This document shows, piece after piece, positions 49,764-58,073 of a stretch of DNA of 64,000 nt. The stretch is taken from positions 806,001-870,000 of the forward strand of contig NZ_FOFM01000001.1 of the NCBI RefSeq assembly GCF_900110875.1, in the 5' to 3' direction. Positions within the stretch are counted from its first letter, which is position 1; every line of letters begins with the position of its first letter. The translations under genes and the position numbers were made by a program. This stretch comes from Pseudovibrio axinellae. Lineage in GTDB: Bacteria; Pseudomonadota; Alphaproteobacteria; Rhizobiales; Stappiaceae. Under the pieces are notes generated by a model. That model was given only the letters and a program-made list of their open reading frames with translations. It did no database searches and was not told where the DNA came from.

Positions 49764-51545
49764 ATGGCAGAAGCTCACGTCCCTCCATTCTTTATTGAAA
49801 CGATTGTCGTTCTATCGGCAGCTGTTATCGCAGTCCCCATCACCAAACGCTTAGGCCTTGGCGCTGTCGTCGGATTTCTTGCTGCCGGTATGGCTATTGG
49901 CCCTTATGGGATTAGTTTTTTCGACGAACCGGAACGTATCTTGGGCTTTGCTGAGCTTGGTGTCGTTTTACTTTTATTTGTGATTGGCCTGGAACTGGAG
50001 CCAGCTCGTTTATGGACAATGCGACGTGATATCTTTGGGCTGGGAACGGCCCAAGTTCTTCTTTCAGGACTTGTCTTAACGCTCGGCGCGATGTTGTTTG
50101 GCTTCTCTTGGGAAATCGCGTTGATTGCAGGACTTGGGCTGGCACTGTCCTCCACTGCCTTTGCATTGCAAATGCTGCAAGAACGTGGGCATCTAAGCAC
50201 GAAATATGGCCAGCGGGCTTTTGGGATTTTGCTCCTGCAGGACATGGCAATTGTGCCCTTGCTCGCACTGGTGAGTATTCTGGCACCAGCCAAAGCCGAC
50301 ATTGGTGAAGCCTCCATCGTGATACAAGTGATTACGGTCGTGGGTGCTGTGGGCTTCGTAATCTTTGCAGGTCGATATCTACTCTCACCATTTTTCCAGT
50401 TTCTTACAGCATCAGGTGGCCGAGAGCTGATGATTGCGGCGGCTTTGCTCATTGCATTGGGAAGTGCTGGGCTAATGAGCCTCGTTGGTCTTTCAATGGC
50501 ACTTGGCGCTTTCTTGTCTGGTGTAATGCTTGCTGAATCCAGCTACCGGCATACCTTAGAAGCAGATATTGAGCCATTCCGCTCTCTCCTCATGGGACTC
50601 TTCTTTATCACAGTTGGGATGGCGCTTGAGCTGGATCTGATTGTTGCGAACTGGGAGCTTATCGTTGCTGCTGTCATCTTGTTGATGCTCTCCAAAGGCT
50701 TTCTCCTTTGGGGACTTTCGCGGTTGTTTGGCTCTTCCAACTCAGACGCACTGCGCGTTGCAGTAACACTTCCTCAAGGCGGAGAGTTTGCTTTCGTGCT
50801 GTTCTCAACAGCAACTGCGGCAGCAATCCTACCCGAAGAAACCGCTAATATTCTCAGTGCCGTTGTGATCTTGACCATGCTGCTAACACCGCTTGGAACT
50901 GTCGGCCTGGACTTAGTCGCTGAGCGCATGAAAAAGCGCGGGAACACCACCAATCGCATTGAGACCTTTGAGGACGCCTGCCCAAGTGTTCTCATTGTTG
51001 GCTTTGGTCGTTTTGGGATGATGGTTGCGCAAATGCTGACTTCCGAGGGGATTTCGGTAACGGCTTTAGACAACAAATCAGAGCGCATCAACTATGCGCG
51101 CCAATATGGCTACAAAGTGTATTACGGTGATGCAACGCGGCCTGATGTGCTTAAAGCTGCGGGTGGTGAGAACGCGACATTGATTGCGCTGTGCATAGAA
51201 GACGACCGTATAATGAAGCAGGCCATCTTGCAGATCAGGTCAGCTTTCCCCAATGCCGCTTTGTATTGCCGAGCGACCGACCGCGCGCACGCTCTGGACC
51301 TGACACGGCTTGGTGTTGATTATCAAATTCGCGAAACATTTGAATCCAGCCTGACATTTGGCAGAAAGGCCTTGGAGTATTTGGGCTTACCCGCGGACCG
51401 GATCGATGAAGTGGAAGAAGATGTGCGCAAGCGCGATAAGGAACGCTTGAAGCTACAACTTGACGGTGGCGAGATGGCAGGGTCTGACAAATTGCATCAA
51501 CGAACACCAAGGGAAGGTCCAAACTCTGATAAGCCAGAGGAGTGA
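49764..51545 (+). CDS. CPA2 cation/proton antiporter (KefB-like), copy 2
   Basis: The second antiporter, about 593 aa, with the same layout as the one upstream: GFLAAGMAIGPYGIS, FVIGLELEPARLW, LALSSTAFALQML, LGAFLSGVMLAESSYRHTLE, then the RCK domain with VLIVGFGRFGMMVAQML. The last 60 residues of the two copies are also alike (TFGRKALEYLG / EFGREILEALG). AAGGTG precedes ATG 49764. The gap between the two genes is 87 bp. Copies this similar may be tandem duplicates with different ions or triggers. Confidence 0.92.
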   Translation: MAEAHVPPFFIETIVVLSAAVIAVPITKRLGLGAVVGFLAAGMAIGPYGISFFDEPERILGFAELGVVLLLFVIGLELEPARLWTMRRDIFGLGTAQVLLSGLVLTLGAMLFGFSWEIALIAGLGLALSSTAFALQMLQERGHLSTKYGQRAFGILLLQDMAIVPLLALVSILAPAKADIGEASIVIQVITVVGAVGFVIFAGRYLLSPFFQFLTASGGRELMIAAALLIALGSAGLMSLVGLSMALGAFLSGVMLAESSYRHTLEADIEPFRSLLMGLFFITVGMALELDLIVANWELIVAAVILLMLSKGFLLWGLSRLFGSSNSDALRVAVTLPQGGEFAFVLFSTATAAAILPEETANILSAVVILTMLLTPLGTVGLDLVAERMKKRGNTTNRIETFEDACPSVLIVGFGRFGMMVAQMLTSEGISVTALDNKSERINYARQYGYKVYYGDATRPDVLKAAGGENATLIALCIEDDRIMKQAILQIRSAFPNAALYCRATDRAHALDLTRLGVDYQIRETFESSLTFGRKALEYLGLPADRIDEVEEDVRKRDKERLKLQLDGGEMAGSDKLHQRTPREGPNSDKPEE

Positions 51546-51602
51546 GGGACCTTAGAAACAACAGTACTCCCTCTTGACCCACATTCATTTGAAGCACATT
51601 TA

Positions 51603-51633
51603 GAACGAGGGTGGACAACACCCTCGTTTTTTC
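51603..51633 (+). terminator. Terminator after the antiporter pair
   Basis: AACGAGGGTG and CACCCTCGTT form a perfect 10-bp stem around GACAA and are followed by TTTTT. Confidence 0.88.
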
Positions 51634-51693
51634 ACATGGCGTGATCTGTGGCACTGCATTTCCACGAGTTCGCATTAATCTGAATGGTTCAAC

Positions 51694-52116
51694 ATGGCTG
51701 GCGAATATTCAATTGGAGACCTTGCAAGGAAAGCTGGCGTAAAAGTTCAGACTATCCGGTTTTACGAGCAGAAAAAATTAATCCCAGAACCTCCTCGCAC
51801 CGAAGGCGGGCAACGCCGCTACAGCGAAGAGCACCTGAACCGACTGTCCTTTATACGACATGGCAGGGATTTGGGTTTCTCGCTCGAAATGATTGAGAGC
51901 CTTATGTTGCTCAAAGAACACCCTGAGGATGATTGCCAGGGTGCGGATCAAATTGCACGCTCTCACCTTGCTGAGGTGGAAGATAAGATTATTCGCCTGC
52001 AAAGCCTACAAGCTGAACTTAAAAAAATGTTGGAACACTGCTCCAGCGGAAAAATACACGACTGCAGGGTCATTGAGGCCCTCTCCTGCGATTGCTTCCA
52101 GCATCGCGAAAAGTGA
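51694..52116 (+). CDS. MerR-family metal-sensing regulator
   Basis: A 140-aa transcription factor. The DNA-binding domain is EYSIGDLARKAGVKVQTIRFYEQ (residues about 4-26), followed by a long dimerisation helix. A cysteine in DDCQGADQIARSHL lies at the start of that helix, and a C-x7-C loop HCSSGKIHDC is near the end, followed by SCDC. A cysteine at the helix start is typical of sensors of divalent soft metals (ZntR, CadR, PbrR), whereas Cu(I) sensors have serine; the C-x7-C spacing is as in CueR. I infer a metal sensor but cannot name the metal. A MATE exporter gene starts 7 nt downstream. Confidence 0.85.
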   Translation: MAGEYSIGDLARKAGVKVQTIRFYEQKKLIPEPPRTEGGQRRYSEEHLNRLSFIRHGRDLGFSLEMIESLMLLKEHPEDDCQGADQIARSHLAEVEDKIIRLQSLQAELKKMLEHCSSGKIHDCRVIEALSCDCFQHREK

Positions 52117-52122
52117 GTTTTT

Positions 52123-53487
52123 ATGTCCAAACCAATGACTTCCGGCTCTCGGGATGCAAAGTTCACCTATGGCTCGACCATGCGCCATGTTCTGGTGATG
52201 ACATCGACCGGATCTGTCGGATTAATTGCTATCTTCCTCGTTGACTTTGCAAACCTATTTTACATTGCGCAATTAGGTATTGAAGAACTTGCGGCTGCTA
52301 TTGGGTATGCCGGTACCATCATGTTCTTCAACTCAGCTATCGGTATTGGACTTTCCATTGCTGCCAGCGCTTCTGTTTCGCGCCGTATTGGGCAGGGTGA
52401 CGTGCGAAGTGCTCATCGCCTTGTAACGATGTCCCTCATCATATCTACGATTATCTCGCTGCTGGTTGTCGCCGGAAGCATGCCATTTCTGGACGATCTG
52501 GCGATGTTGCTCGGAGCAACCGGACAGACACTCGATTACACGATCCACTTTCTTTACATTGTCGTCCCGTCAATGCCCTTCCTCGTGGGCGCCATGGTGC
52601 TCTCTGCCCTGCTTCGTTCTGTTGGCGATGCCCGCGGAGCGATGTTTGTCACGCTCTCCAGTGGGCTTGTAGCTGCCATTCTTGACCCCATCCTCATCTT
52701 CGTGTTTGACCTTGGACTCACAGGAGCTGCTATCGCGTCCGTTATCTCGCGCGTTTTTATGGTTGGCGTTGGGTTTTACATTTTGATCCTCAAGCACAAC
52801 ATGATCGGGAAGCCTGAATTACCCAAGATTGCCAGCGATACGATCGACTTGTTCAAAGTCGCGACCCCCGCAATGCTAACCAACATTGCAACACCTGCGG
52901 GGAACGCTTGGATCATTTCTGAAATGGCGCAATTCGGGGATGGTGCAGTTGCAGGGTTTGCAATCGTTGGGCGTATCATCCCAGTTGCTTTTGGCGCTCT
53001 ATTTGCGCTTTCAGGAGCCGTCGGGCCAATTATCGGGCAAAACTTTGGTGCACTGGAGTTTGATCGTCTGAGTAAGGTGGTGAAGGATGCGCTTCTGCTG
53101 ATCGTCATTTACACCCTTTCAGCTTGGGGCTTGCTGTTTATTCTGCAAGGACCGTTGGTCCAGTTCTTCAATGCAGAAGGTGACAGCGCATCACTGGTCT
53201 TCTTTTTCTGTACATTCGCAGCTGCTGGTTTTCTGTTCAACGCCGCTCTGTTCGTCACCAACGCTGTCTTTAACAACCTAGGTTTCCCGTTTTACTCCAT
53301 GTTGTTCAACTGGGGCAGAGCAACATTGGGGACAATTCCCTTCACAATCGTTGGTGCTTATTTCTACCAGGCAAATGGTGTTCTAGCGGGTCAAGCCATT
53401 GGCGGTGTGGTCTTCGCTTTTACGGCTCAATATGTTTGTTGGCGAATGATTGCCAGAATGCGCAGGGACAAGCTTGAGGCAGCTTAG
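52123..53487 (+). CDS. MATE family efflux transporter
   Basis: A 454-aa twelve-helix exporter of the MATE family, which expels drugs or metabolites against Na+ or H+. Typical blocks are FYIAQLGIEELAAAIGY, SALLRSVGDARGAMF in helix 4-5, and PIIGQNFGALEFDRL in the second half. It starts 6 bases after the MerR gene stop, so the two form an operon. MATE substrates are usually cationic drugs, so control by a metal-type MerR protein is unusual. Confidence 0.92.
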   Translation: MSKPMTSGSRDAKFTYGSTMRHVLVMTSTGSVGLIAIFLVDFANLFYIAQLGIEELAAAIGYAGTIMFFNSAIGIGLSIAASASVSRRIGQGDVRSAHRLVTMSLIISTIISLLVVAGSMPFLDDLAMLLGATGQTLDYTIHFLYIVVPSMPFLVGAMVLSALLRSVGDARGAMFVTLSSGLVAAILDPILIFVFDLGLTGAAIASVISRVFMVGVGFYILILKHNMIGKPELPKIASDTIDLFKVATPAMLTNIATPAGNAWIISEMAQFGDGAVAGFAIVGRIIPVAFGALFALSGAVGPIIGQNFGALEFDRLSKVVKDALLLIVIYTLSAWGLLFILQGPLVQFFNAEGDSASLVFFFCTFAAAGFLFNAALFVTNAVFNNLGFPFYSMLFNWGRATLGTIPFTIVGAYFYQANGVLAGQAIGGVVFAFTAQYVCWRMIARMRRDKLEAA

Positions 53488-53689
53488 CTCCACCCATTAT
53501 TCAAAGCAGCCTAAGGCTTATGTGAGTTTTTAAACTGCTTTGAATTTGCCATGGATATAGCGCCTGATCGGGCAACGGGATTTACGCGTTTTAGGATGCG
53601 TTTTTGAGCAAGGATACAAAGCCTTGCGGCTAGCATTTTTAAAGATTGAGCGTTATGTAGAGAGGAACCGAACAAATCTGGACTCCGAA

Positions 53690-53914
53690 ATGATGAACCG
53701 TTTTGAACAACCGAGCATTCCAACACAAGCACGCATCCGCTACATGGATGGTGATTATCAGGTGAAAGCGCCAGGTAACTTTGTTAAGTGTGCGATTACC
53801 GGCAAAACGATCATGCTTGAAGAACTCAAGTACTGGAGCGTATCGCGCCAAGAGGCTTATATCGACGCAGACGCAGCGCTAAAAGCCTACGAAGACAACG
53901 GACTGAAGGCTTAG
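53690..53914 (+). CDS. DUF2093 protein
   Basis: A small 74-aa protein of the DUF2093 family found in alphaproteobacteria. Its features are IRYMDGDYQVKAPGNFVKCAITGKTI and LEELKYWSVSRQEAY. The function is unknown. Two ATGs (53690 and 53693) are possible; AGGAA and CGAAA lie upstream. The longer frame from 53624 lacks a site. Its stop TAG overlaps the stop TAA of the convergent lpxK by 2-3 bases. Confidence 0.85.
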   Translation: MMNRFEQPSIPTQARIRYMDGDYQVKAPGNFVKCAITGKTIMLEELKYWSVSRQEAYIDADAALKAYEDNGLKA

Positions 53915-54924
53915 GCCTTCCCGTTCTCCAGCAGAGGCTTGAGGTAGTTCATTAGAGCTTCTGGATCAGAGATTTTCATCTCGACTTCTAAAACGCTGAC
54001 AACGTTTGCGAGCCTTTCAATTGCTGGCTCTTCGCGTCCATCCAGGCGGACATAATCCTTGGTTGTCGTGATTGGAAGTAAATCCTGAGCTTCTGCAATT
54101 TTCAGAATTTTGCGCGCATCGTCTTTTTTAAAGTAATGATGGTCTGGGAAAGACATTGCTTCGACCACATCTGCCCCCACTTCTCTCAAGCTTGCAAACA
54201 GTTTCTCAGGCCGCCCGATACCAGCGAACGCCAAAACCCGCTCGCCCTCCAACGCATCAGCAGAGATAGGGCGAATTGCTGCAGACATCATGTCGATTCC
54301 AGTGCATTCAGCTGCGTTTTTCGGCTGGATGCCACACTCCCCCTCCCCAATTACCATGAGCAGGCTTACGCTTGGCAGCTGCTTTTCAAATGGCATTCTT
54401 AAGGGGCCAGCAGGAATGCACTTGGCATTTCCAATACCGGTTTTCGCGTCAAGCAACACGATTGAGAAGTCTTTGTGAAGAGACGGATTTTGGAAGCCAT
54501 CATCCATGATGATGACGGAGATATCTTGCTGTTCCAGCAGTTTTGCGCCGGCAACACGATCTGCAGAAATAACTGTCGGGCCACGCCGTGCGAGCAAAAG
54601 TGCTTCATCACCGACCTCTTCTGCAGCAAAACTGCATTGGTCGACGACCAGCGGGCCTTTATTGGTTCCGCCATAGCCGCGTAAAAGAAAGCCTGGTTTA
54701 TGACCTGCCTCGAGCAACAAGGCATTTAGTGCCAGCGCGAACGGCGTCTTGCCTGTCCCACCTGCGGTAAAGTTCCCGATGCAAATAACTGGCTTGTCCG
54801 CTTTGTACCTTGGCTTATTGCCAAAGCGCTTTGCAGAGAAGTACCCATACAGCGCACTCAGCGGGCTTAAGAGCCTAGATTGCCATGTGCTGTTTGATGT
54901 CCACCAGAACTCTGGAGCGTTCAT
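53911..54924 (-). CDS. lpxK: Tetraacyldisaccharide 4'-kinase LpxK
   Basis: Phosphorylates the lipid A precursor at the 4' position. The length is 337 aa. The P-loop is ICIGNFTAGGTGKTPFA (near residue 50) and the DDGFQN motif (IIMDDGFQNPSLHKD) is diagnostic of LpxK. An N-terminal membrane-binding helix is present (WQSRLLSPLSALYGYFS). It is in the same strand as waaA, which ends 3 bases before it; AAGGGG precedes the ATG. Confidence 0.96.
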   Translation of the reverse strand: MNAPEFWWTSNSTWQSRLLSPLSALYGYFSAKRFGNKPRYKADKPVICIGNFTAGGTGKTPFALALNALLLEAGHKPGFLLRGYGGTNKGPLVVDQCSFAAEEVGDEALLLARRGPTVISADRVAGAKLLEQQDISVIIMDDGFQNPSLHKDFSIVLLDAKTGIGNAKCIPAGPLRMPFEKQLPSVSLLMVIGEGECGIQPKNAAECTGIDMMSAAIRPISADALEGERVLAFAGIGRPEKLFASLREVGADVVEAMSFPDHHYFKKDDARKILKIAEAQDLLPITTTKDYVRLDGREEPAIERLANVVSVLEVEMKISDPEALMNYLKPLLENGKA

Positions 54925-54927
54925 CCC

Positions 54928-56217
54928 TTACCCCTTCTGTGCAGAGGCACGTTGGACTGGCAGGTATTGCTGTAGCTCACGCTGTGTTGCCGCAAGCGCT
55001 CCGCGACCAGATTCCACCAGCACTTTTGCCTTTTCAGACCGGATTTGCACGTCTTCAGGATTAAAGATCAGGTGCTCGACTTGCCTGGCCAGATCAACTG
55101 AATCTTGTACAAGAAGAACGCCTCCTTCCTTTGAGAAGTGGCGATAGATCCATGAAAAATTCTGCGTATGTGTCCCTGAGAGGATTGCACAGCCAACCTG
55201 CGCTGGCTCTAGAAGGTTATGCCCGCCAATTGGCGTGAGTGAGCCTCCCATGAAAACAATAGGGACTGCGCGGTAAAACAACCCAAGCTCACCTAATGTG
55301 TCTGCGATGTATATGTCTGTTGCACTGGTGAGGTCTTCATTTTGGGAACGTAACGCGCACACAAGCCCCATCTGCTCCAACTGCGCCCGAATTTCCTGAG
55401 CCCGGATAGGATGACGGGGAACAATGATCGTCAGCAAGTTATCGAATTTTTGCTTTAGCGCTTTGTGTGCCTTTGCAATCTCGACTTCTTCAAAGGGGTG
55501 TGTACTTGCAGCCAACCACCTAGGGCGCCCCTTTATCTGACCCTCAAAGCCATCAAGCACTGCTGGGTCACACTCGGGTATCTGGCCATCAAACTTGATA
55601 TTACCTGTGGCCTTTACGCGGATTGCGCCTAACTGTTTAAACCTCGCCCCGTCCTGTGCAGACTGCGCAAGAACGCAATCCACCGTTCCAAAGACTGAGC
55701 GTGCAAATGAAGGCACTTTATTCCACTTGGTAAAGGAGCCTTCTGACATGCGGCCATTGACGATAATGAGTGGGATCTGACGCTTTTCCAGCTCATGAAA
55801 TGTCGCGGGCCAGATCTCGGATTCTACGGTAATCGCTAAACATGGTGACCAGTGATTTAGGAAACGCTTGATGTTACCGCGTGTATCATAAGGGACAAAC
55901 TGATGAATGACCCCTTCAGGCGCGGAGGCTTCGACGACTTGTGCTGATGTCAACGTAGCCGTTGTCAGCAGGACTTTGGAGCCATTTTGAACCACTTGTC
56001 TGGCGAGGGGGAGAACAGCATTTGCCTCTCCCACACTTGCTGCCTGAATCCAGATAAGCTCTCCAGCAGGGCGGGGTTTTGAAGCAATTCCAAACCGTTC
56101 GCCTTTACGGCTCTGATCTTCCTTGCCCTGACGTGCACGAAACTTATACAGGCCCACCAGAAAGGGCGCGGCCAATCGACCGAGACCTTGATAGACTCTG
56201 AAGATCACTGAACTCAT
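54928..56217 (-). CDS. waaA: 3-deoxy-D-manno-octulosonic acid (Kdo) transferase
   Basis: Adds Kdo residues to lipid IVA in LPS core synthesis. It is a 429-aa GT30-type enzyme with an N-terminal membrane anchor. The acceptor-side block IWIQAASVGEANAVLPL, VESEIWP and the C-terminal GGSLTPIGGHNLLEPAQ are diagnostic. It lies between the DUF374 acyltransferase gene and lpxK, forming an outer-membrane lipid A/core operon. Confidence 0.95.
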   Translation of the reverse strand: MSSVIFRVYQGLGRLAAPFLVGLYKFRARQGKEDQSRKGERFGIASKPRPAGELIWIQAASVGEANAVLPLARQVVQNGSKVLLTTATLTSAQVVEASAPEGVIHQFVPYDTRGNIKRFLNHWSPCLAITVESEIWPATFHELEKRQIPLIIVNGRMSEGSFTKWNKVPSFARSVFGTVDCVLAQSAQDGARFKQLGAIRVKATGNIKFDGQIPECDPAVLDGFEGQIKGRPRWLAASTHPFEEVEIAKAHKALKQKFDNLLTIIVPRHPIRAQEIRAQLEQMGLVCALRSQNEDLTSATDIYIADTLGELGLFYRAVPIVFMGGSLTPIGGHNLLEPAQVGCAILSGTHTQNFSWIYRHFSKEGGVLLVQDSVDLARQVEHLIFNPEDVQIRSEKAKVLVESGRGALAATQRELQQYLPVQRASAQKG

Positions 56218-56238
56218 GGGACCCAGTTCTGCCAGTGT

Positions 56239-56937
56239 TTATTTTTTGCCTGATTTGGCGATTGCGTAAGCTTTATCGGTAGTCTCATTCATTCTGGTTT
56301 CCAGAAGCTGACGAATTTCTTCAAGCTGCTCATCGCTCGCATCAGCTGGAACCGGAATAGGTTCACCAAAGCATAGCGCAATATGGCTGAACGGCAAATT
56401 GATGGATGCTTTGTCCCAAGTATCCAGGTCACGATGGCGACTAGTTGCGATCGCAACAGGCAACAGTGGACGACCAGAATGTTTGGCCAGCTGAATGATA
56501 CCTTTTCCTGCCTTTCGAGCAGGGCCTTTGGGCACGTCCGCCGTCATGGCAACGTTGCCGCCGTCTTTCAGACCACGCAAAGCTTCGATAAAGCCGCGCA
56601 TGCCGCCACGTTTTTTGATTTGTTTAGCGTTTTGCGCACCAGCGGCCCGGATCAGTCCGAGCCCCAATTTTGATGCGCAAATCGCCTGCATTTCACCATC
56701 AGTACTGCGGGAGATCATGACCCGCACATCCCAGCCTTTTGGGCGGGCAAATGGCATCATGAAGTGCTGGCCATGCCACATGGACACGACGTATGGCGTA
56801 CCTTCCTTGTGATCCTCATAAAAGTTAGGAGGATCAAGTGTGAACTTACTACTCTTACGTACAAAGAGCAGATAATACGCCATGGCATTGCCCACAAGCT
56901 TGATCACAAGCGGGTGTTTGCCCAGTTTTTTCAACAT
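56239..56937 (-). CDS. Lysophospholipid acyltransferase family protein (DUF374)
   Basis: About 232 aa from this start. DUF374 proteins are related to acyltransferases that acylate lipid A or phospholipids. The catalytic H-x-x-x-D-like motif region is SMWHGQHFMMPFARP, followed by SRSTDGEMQA, GAQNAKQIKKRGGM and TADVPKGPARKAG. There is no signal peptide; one N-terminal helix may tether it. ATG 56937 is preferred over a TTG nine codons upstream, without a strong site for either. Its place next to waaA and lpxK suggests a lipid A-related role. Confidence 0.88.
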   Translation of the reverse strand: MLKKLGKHPLVIKLVGNAMAYYLLFVRKSSKFTLDPPNFYEDHKEGTPYVVSMWHGQHFMMPFARPKGWDVRVMISRSTDGEMQAICASKLGLGLIRAAGAQNAKQIKKRGGMRGFIEALRGLKDGGNVAMTADVPKGPARKAGKGIIQLAKHSGRPLLPVAIATSRHRDLDTWDKASINLPFSHIALCFGEPIPVPADASDEQLEEIRQLLETRMNETTDKAYAIAKSGKK

Positions 56938-56985
56938 GTCAAAGGCCCATATGGTTGCGGGCAAAGTTCCCGGGAGGCGCAGTAC

Positions 56986-57228
56986 TTACTTGGTTTCTGT
57001 GCCTGGATCAAGCAAACGGTGCATGTGCACAATAAAGTAACGCATCATCGCGTTATCAACCGTGCTTTGCGCTTTTGCTTTCCAAGCTGCATGCGCTTCA
57101 GCGTAGTTTGGGTAGATCCCTACAACGTCCAGATCCTTCAGATCTTTAAAGCGAACATTGCTGATATCTTCTAATTCGCCACCAAACACAAGGTGAAGTA
57201 GCTGTTGGTTTTCTTCTTGAGCACTCAT
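56986..57228 (-). CDS. DUF4170 protein
   Basis: A small 80-aa protein of the DUF4170 family of Rhizobiales. Features are LLHLVFGGEL, DLDVVGIYPNYAEAHAAWKAKAQ, and DNAMMRYFIVHMHRLLDP. No domain with known function is visible. It sits between the CysQ-like gene and the DUF374 gene on the same strand, a conserved neighbourhood. Confidence 0.88.
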   Translation of the reverse strand: MSAQEENQQLLHLVFGGELEDISNVRFKDLKDLDVVGIYPNYAEAHAAWKAKAQSTVDNAMMRYFIVHMHRLLDPGTETK

Positions 57229-57278
57229 GGTGTTCGCTCACCTTCTTCACAAACAGTCCGACCGGATACCGACAAGGA

Positions 57279-58073
57279 CTAATCCTCTACGGATATTCCC
57301 TGAAGCCTTTTAAACAGTTTGGCAGAAGATGCCACTAGTCCGGGGTGATTTGTTTTAGTTTTATTGTAGCATAGGGTCGATCCAGACAAGTCTACCAACT
57401 GGCCTCCGGCCTCACTGATAATTAAATCCGCTGCGGCAAGGTCCCAGTCCCGGGCTCTTGCGCGTGCTAGACCCGCGTCCAATTTCCCACAGGCTACAAG
57501 TGCAAAGCGATAGGCCAAAGACCCAAGATAGGGGCTAAAACGAATCTGTTCGCGCTTTACACCTTCCTTTTCAAGGAAGCTAACCGGGCCAGCGATATAG
57601 GATCCCGGCACAGACTGCTTATCTGAAACGGAGATTTTTTGCCGGTTGAGATGACTTCCTGCTCCGCAGACGGCTGTGTAAAGCTCTTCGCGTATTGGAC
57701 AGTAGATCACGCCAACTGTCGGACGCCCGTTCGTGACCACGGCCAGAGAGAGGCACCATTCATCGCGACCATTTAAGAAGGCTCTGGTGCCATCAATTGG
57801 ATCAACAATGAAGACGGTCTCGTATTCTTTGCGCACCAAATCATCCGTGGTCTCTTCTGAAAGCCAACCGTATTGAGGGCGTGCTTCCCGCAAGGTAGAT
57901 GACAAGAACAAATCAACTTCAATGTCTGCGACAGACACTGGTGAATCGCCTTCTTTGGTCCAGTTTTTCGGGGAGTTTCCGAAATAAGAAAGAGCGATTT
58001 CGCCGCCCTTCAGAGCTGCTGAGACCAGCAGCTCCAGATCGTCCTGAAGAGTGTGTGTGTCAGCTTCCGGCAA
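57279..58073 (-). CDS. Inositol monophosphatase/CysQ-type 3'(2'),5'-bisphosphate nucleotidase
   Basis: A 264-aa Mg2+-dependent phosphatase. The signatures are WLSEETTDD, VDPIDGTRAFLNGRDEW (metal-binding) and RDWDLAAADLIISEAGG. It could hydrolyse pAp or an inositol phosphate; both belong to the family, so the gene name cysQ is only probable. The start is a TTG inside the end of pmbA, with AAGGA upstream, giving a 14-base overlap and translational coupling. Confidence 0.85.
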   Translation of the reverse strand: MPEADTHTLQDDLELLVSAALKGGEIALSYFGNSPKNWTKEGDSPVSVADIEVDLFLSSTLREARPQYGWLSEETTDDLVRKEYETVFIVDPIDGTRAFLNGRDEWCLSLAVVTNGRPTVGVIYCPIREELYTAVCGAGSHLNRQKISVSDKQSVPGSYIAGPVSFLEKEGVKREQIRFSPYLGSLAYRFALVACGKLDAGLARARARDWDLAAADLIISEAGGQLVDLSGSTLCYNKTKTNHPGLVASSAKLFKRLQGISVED

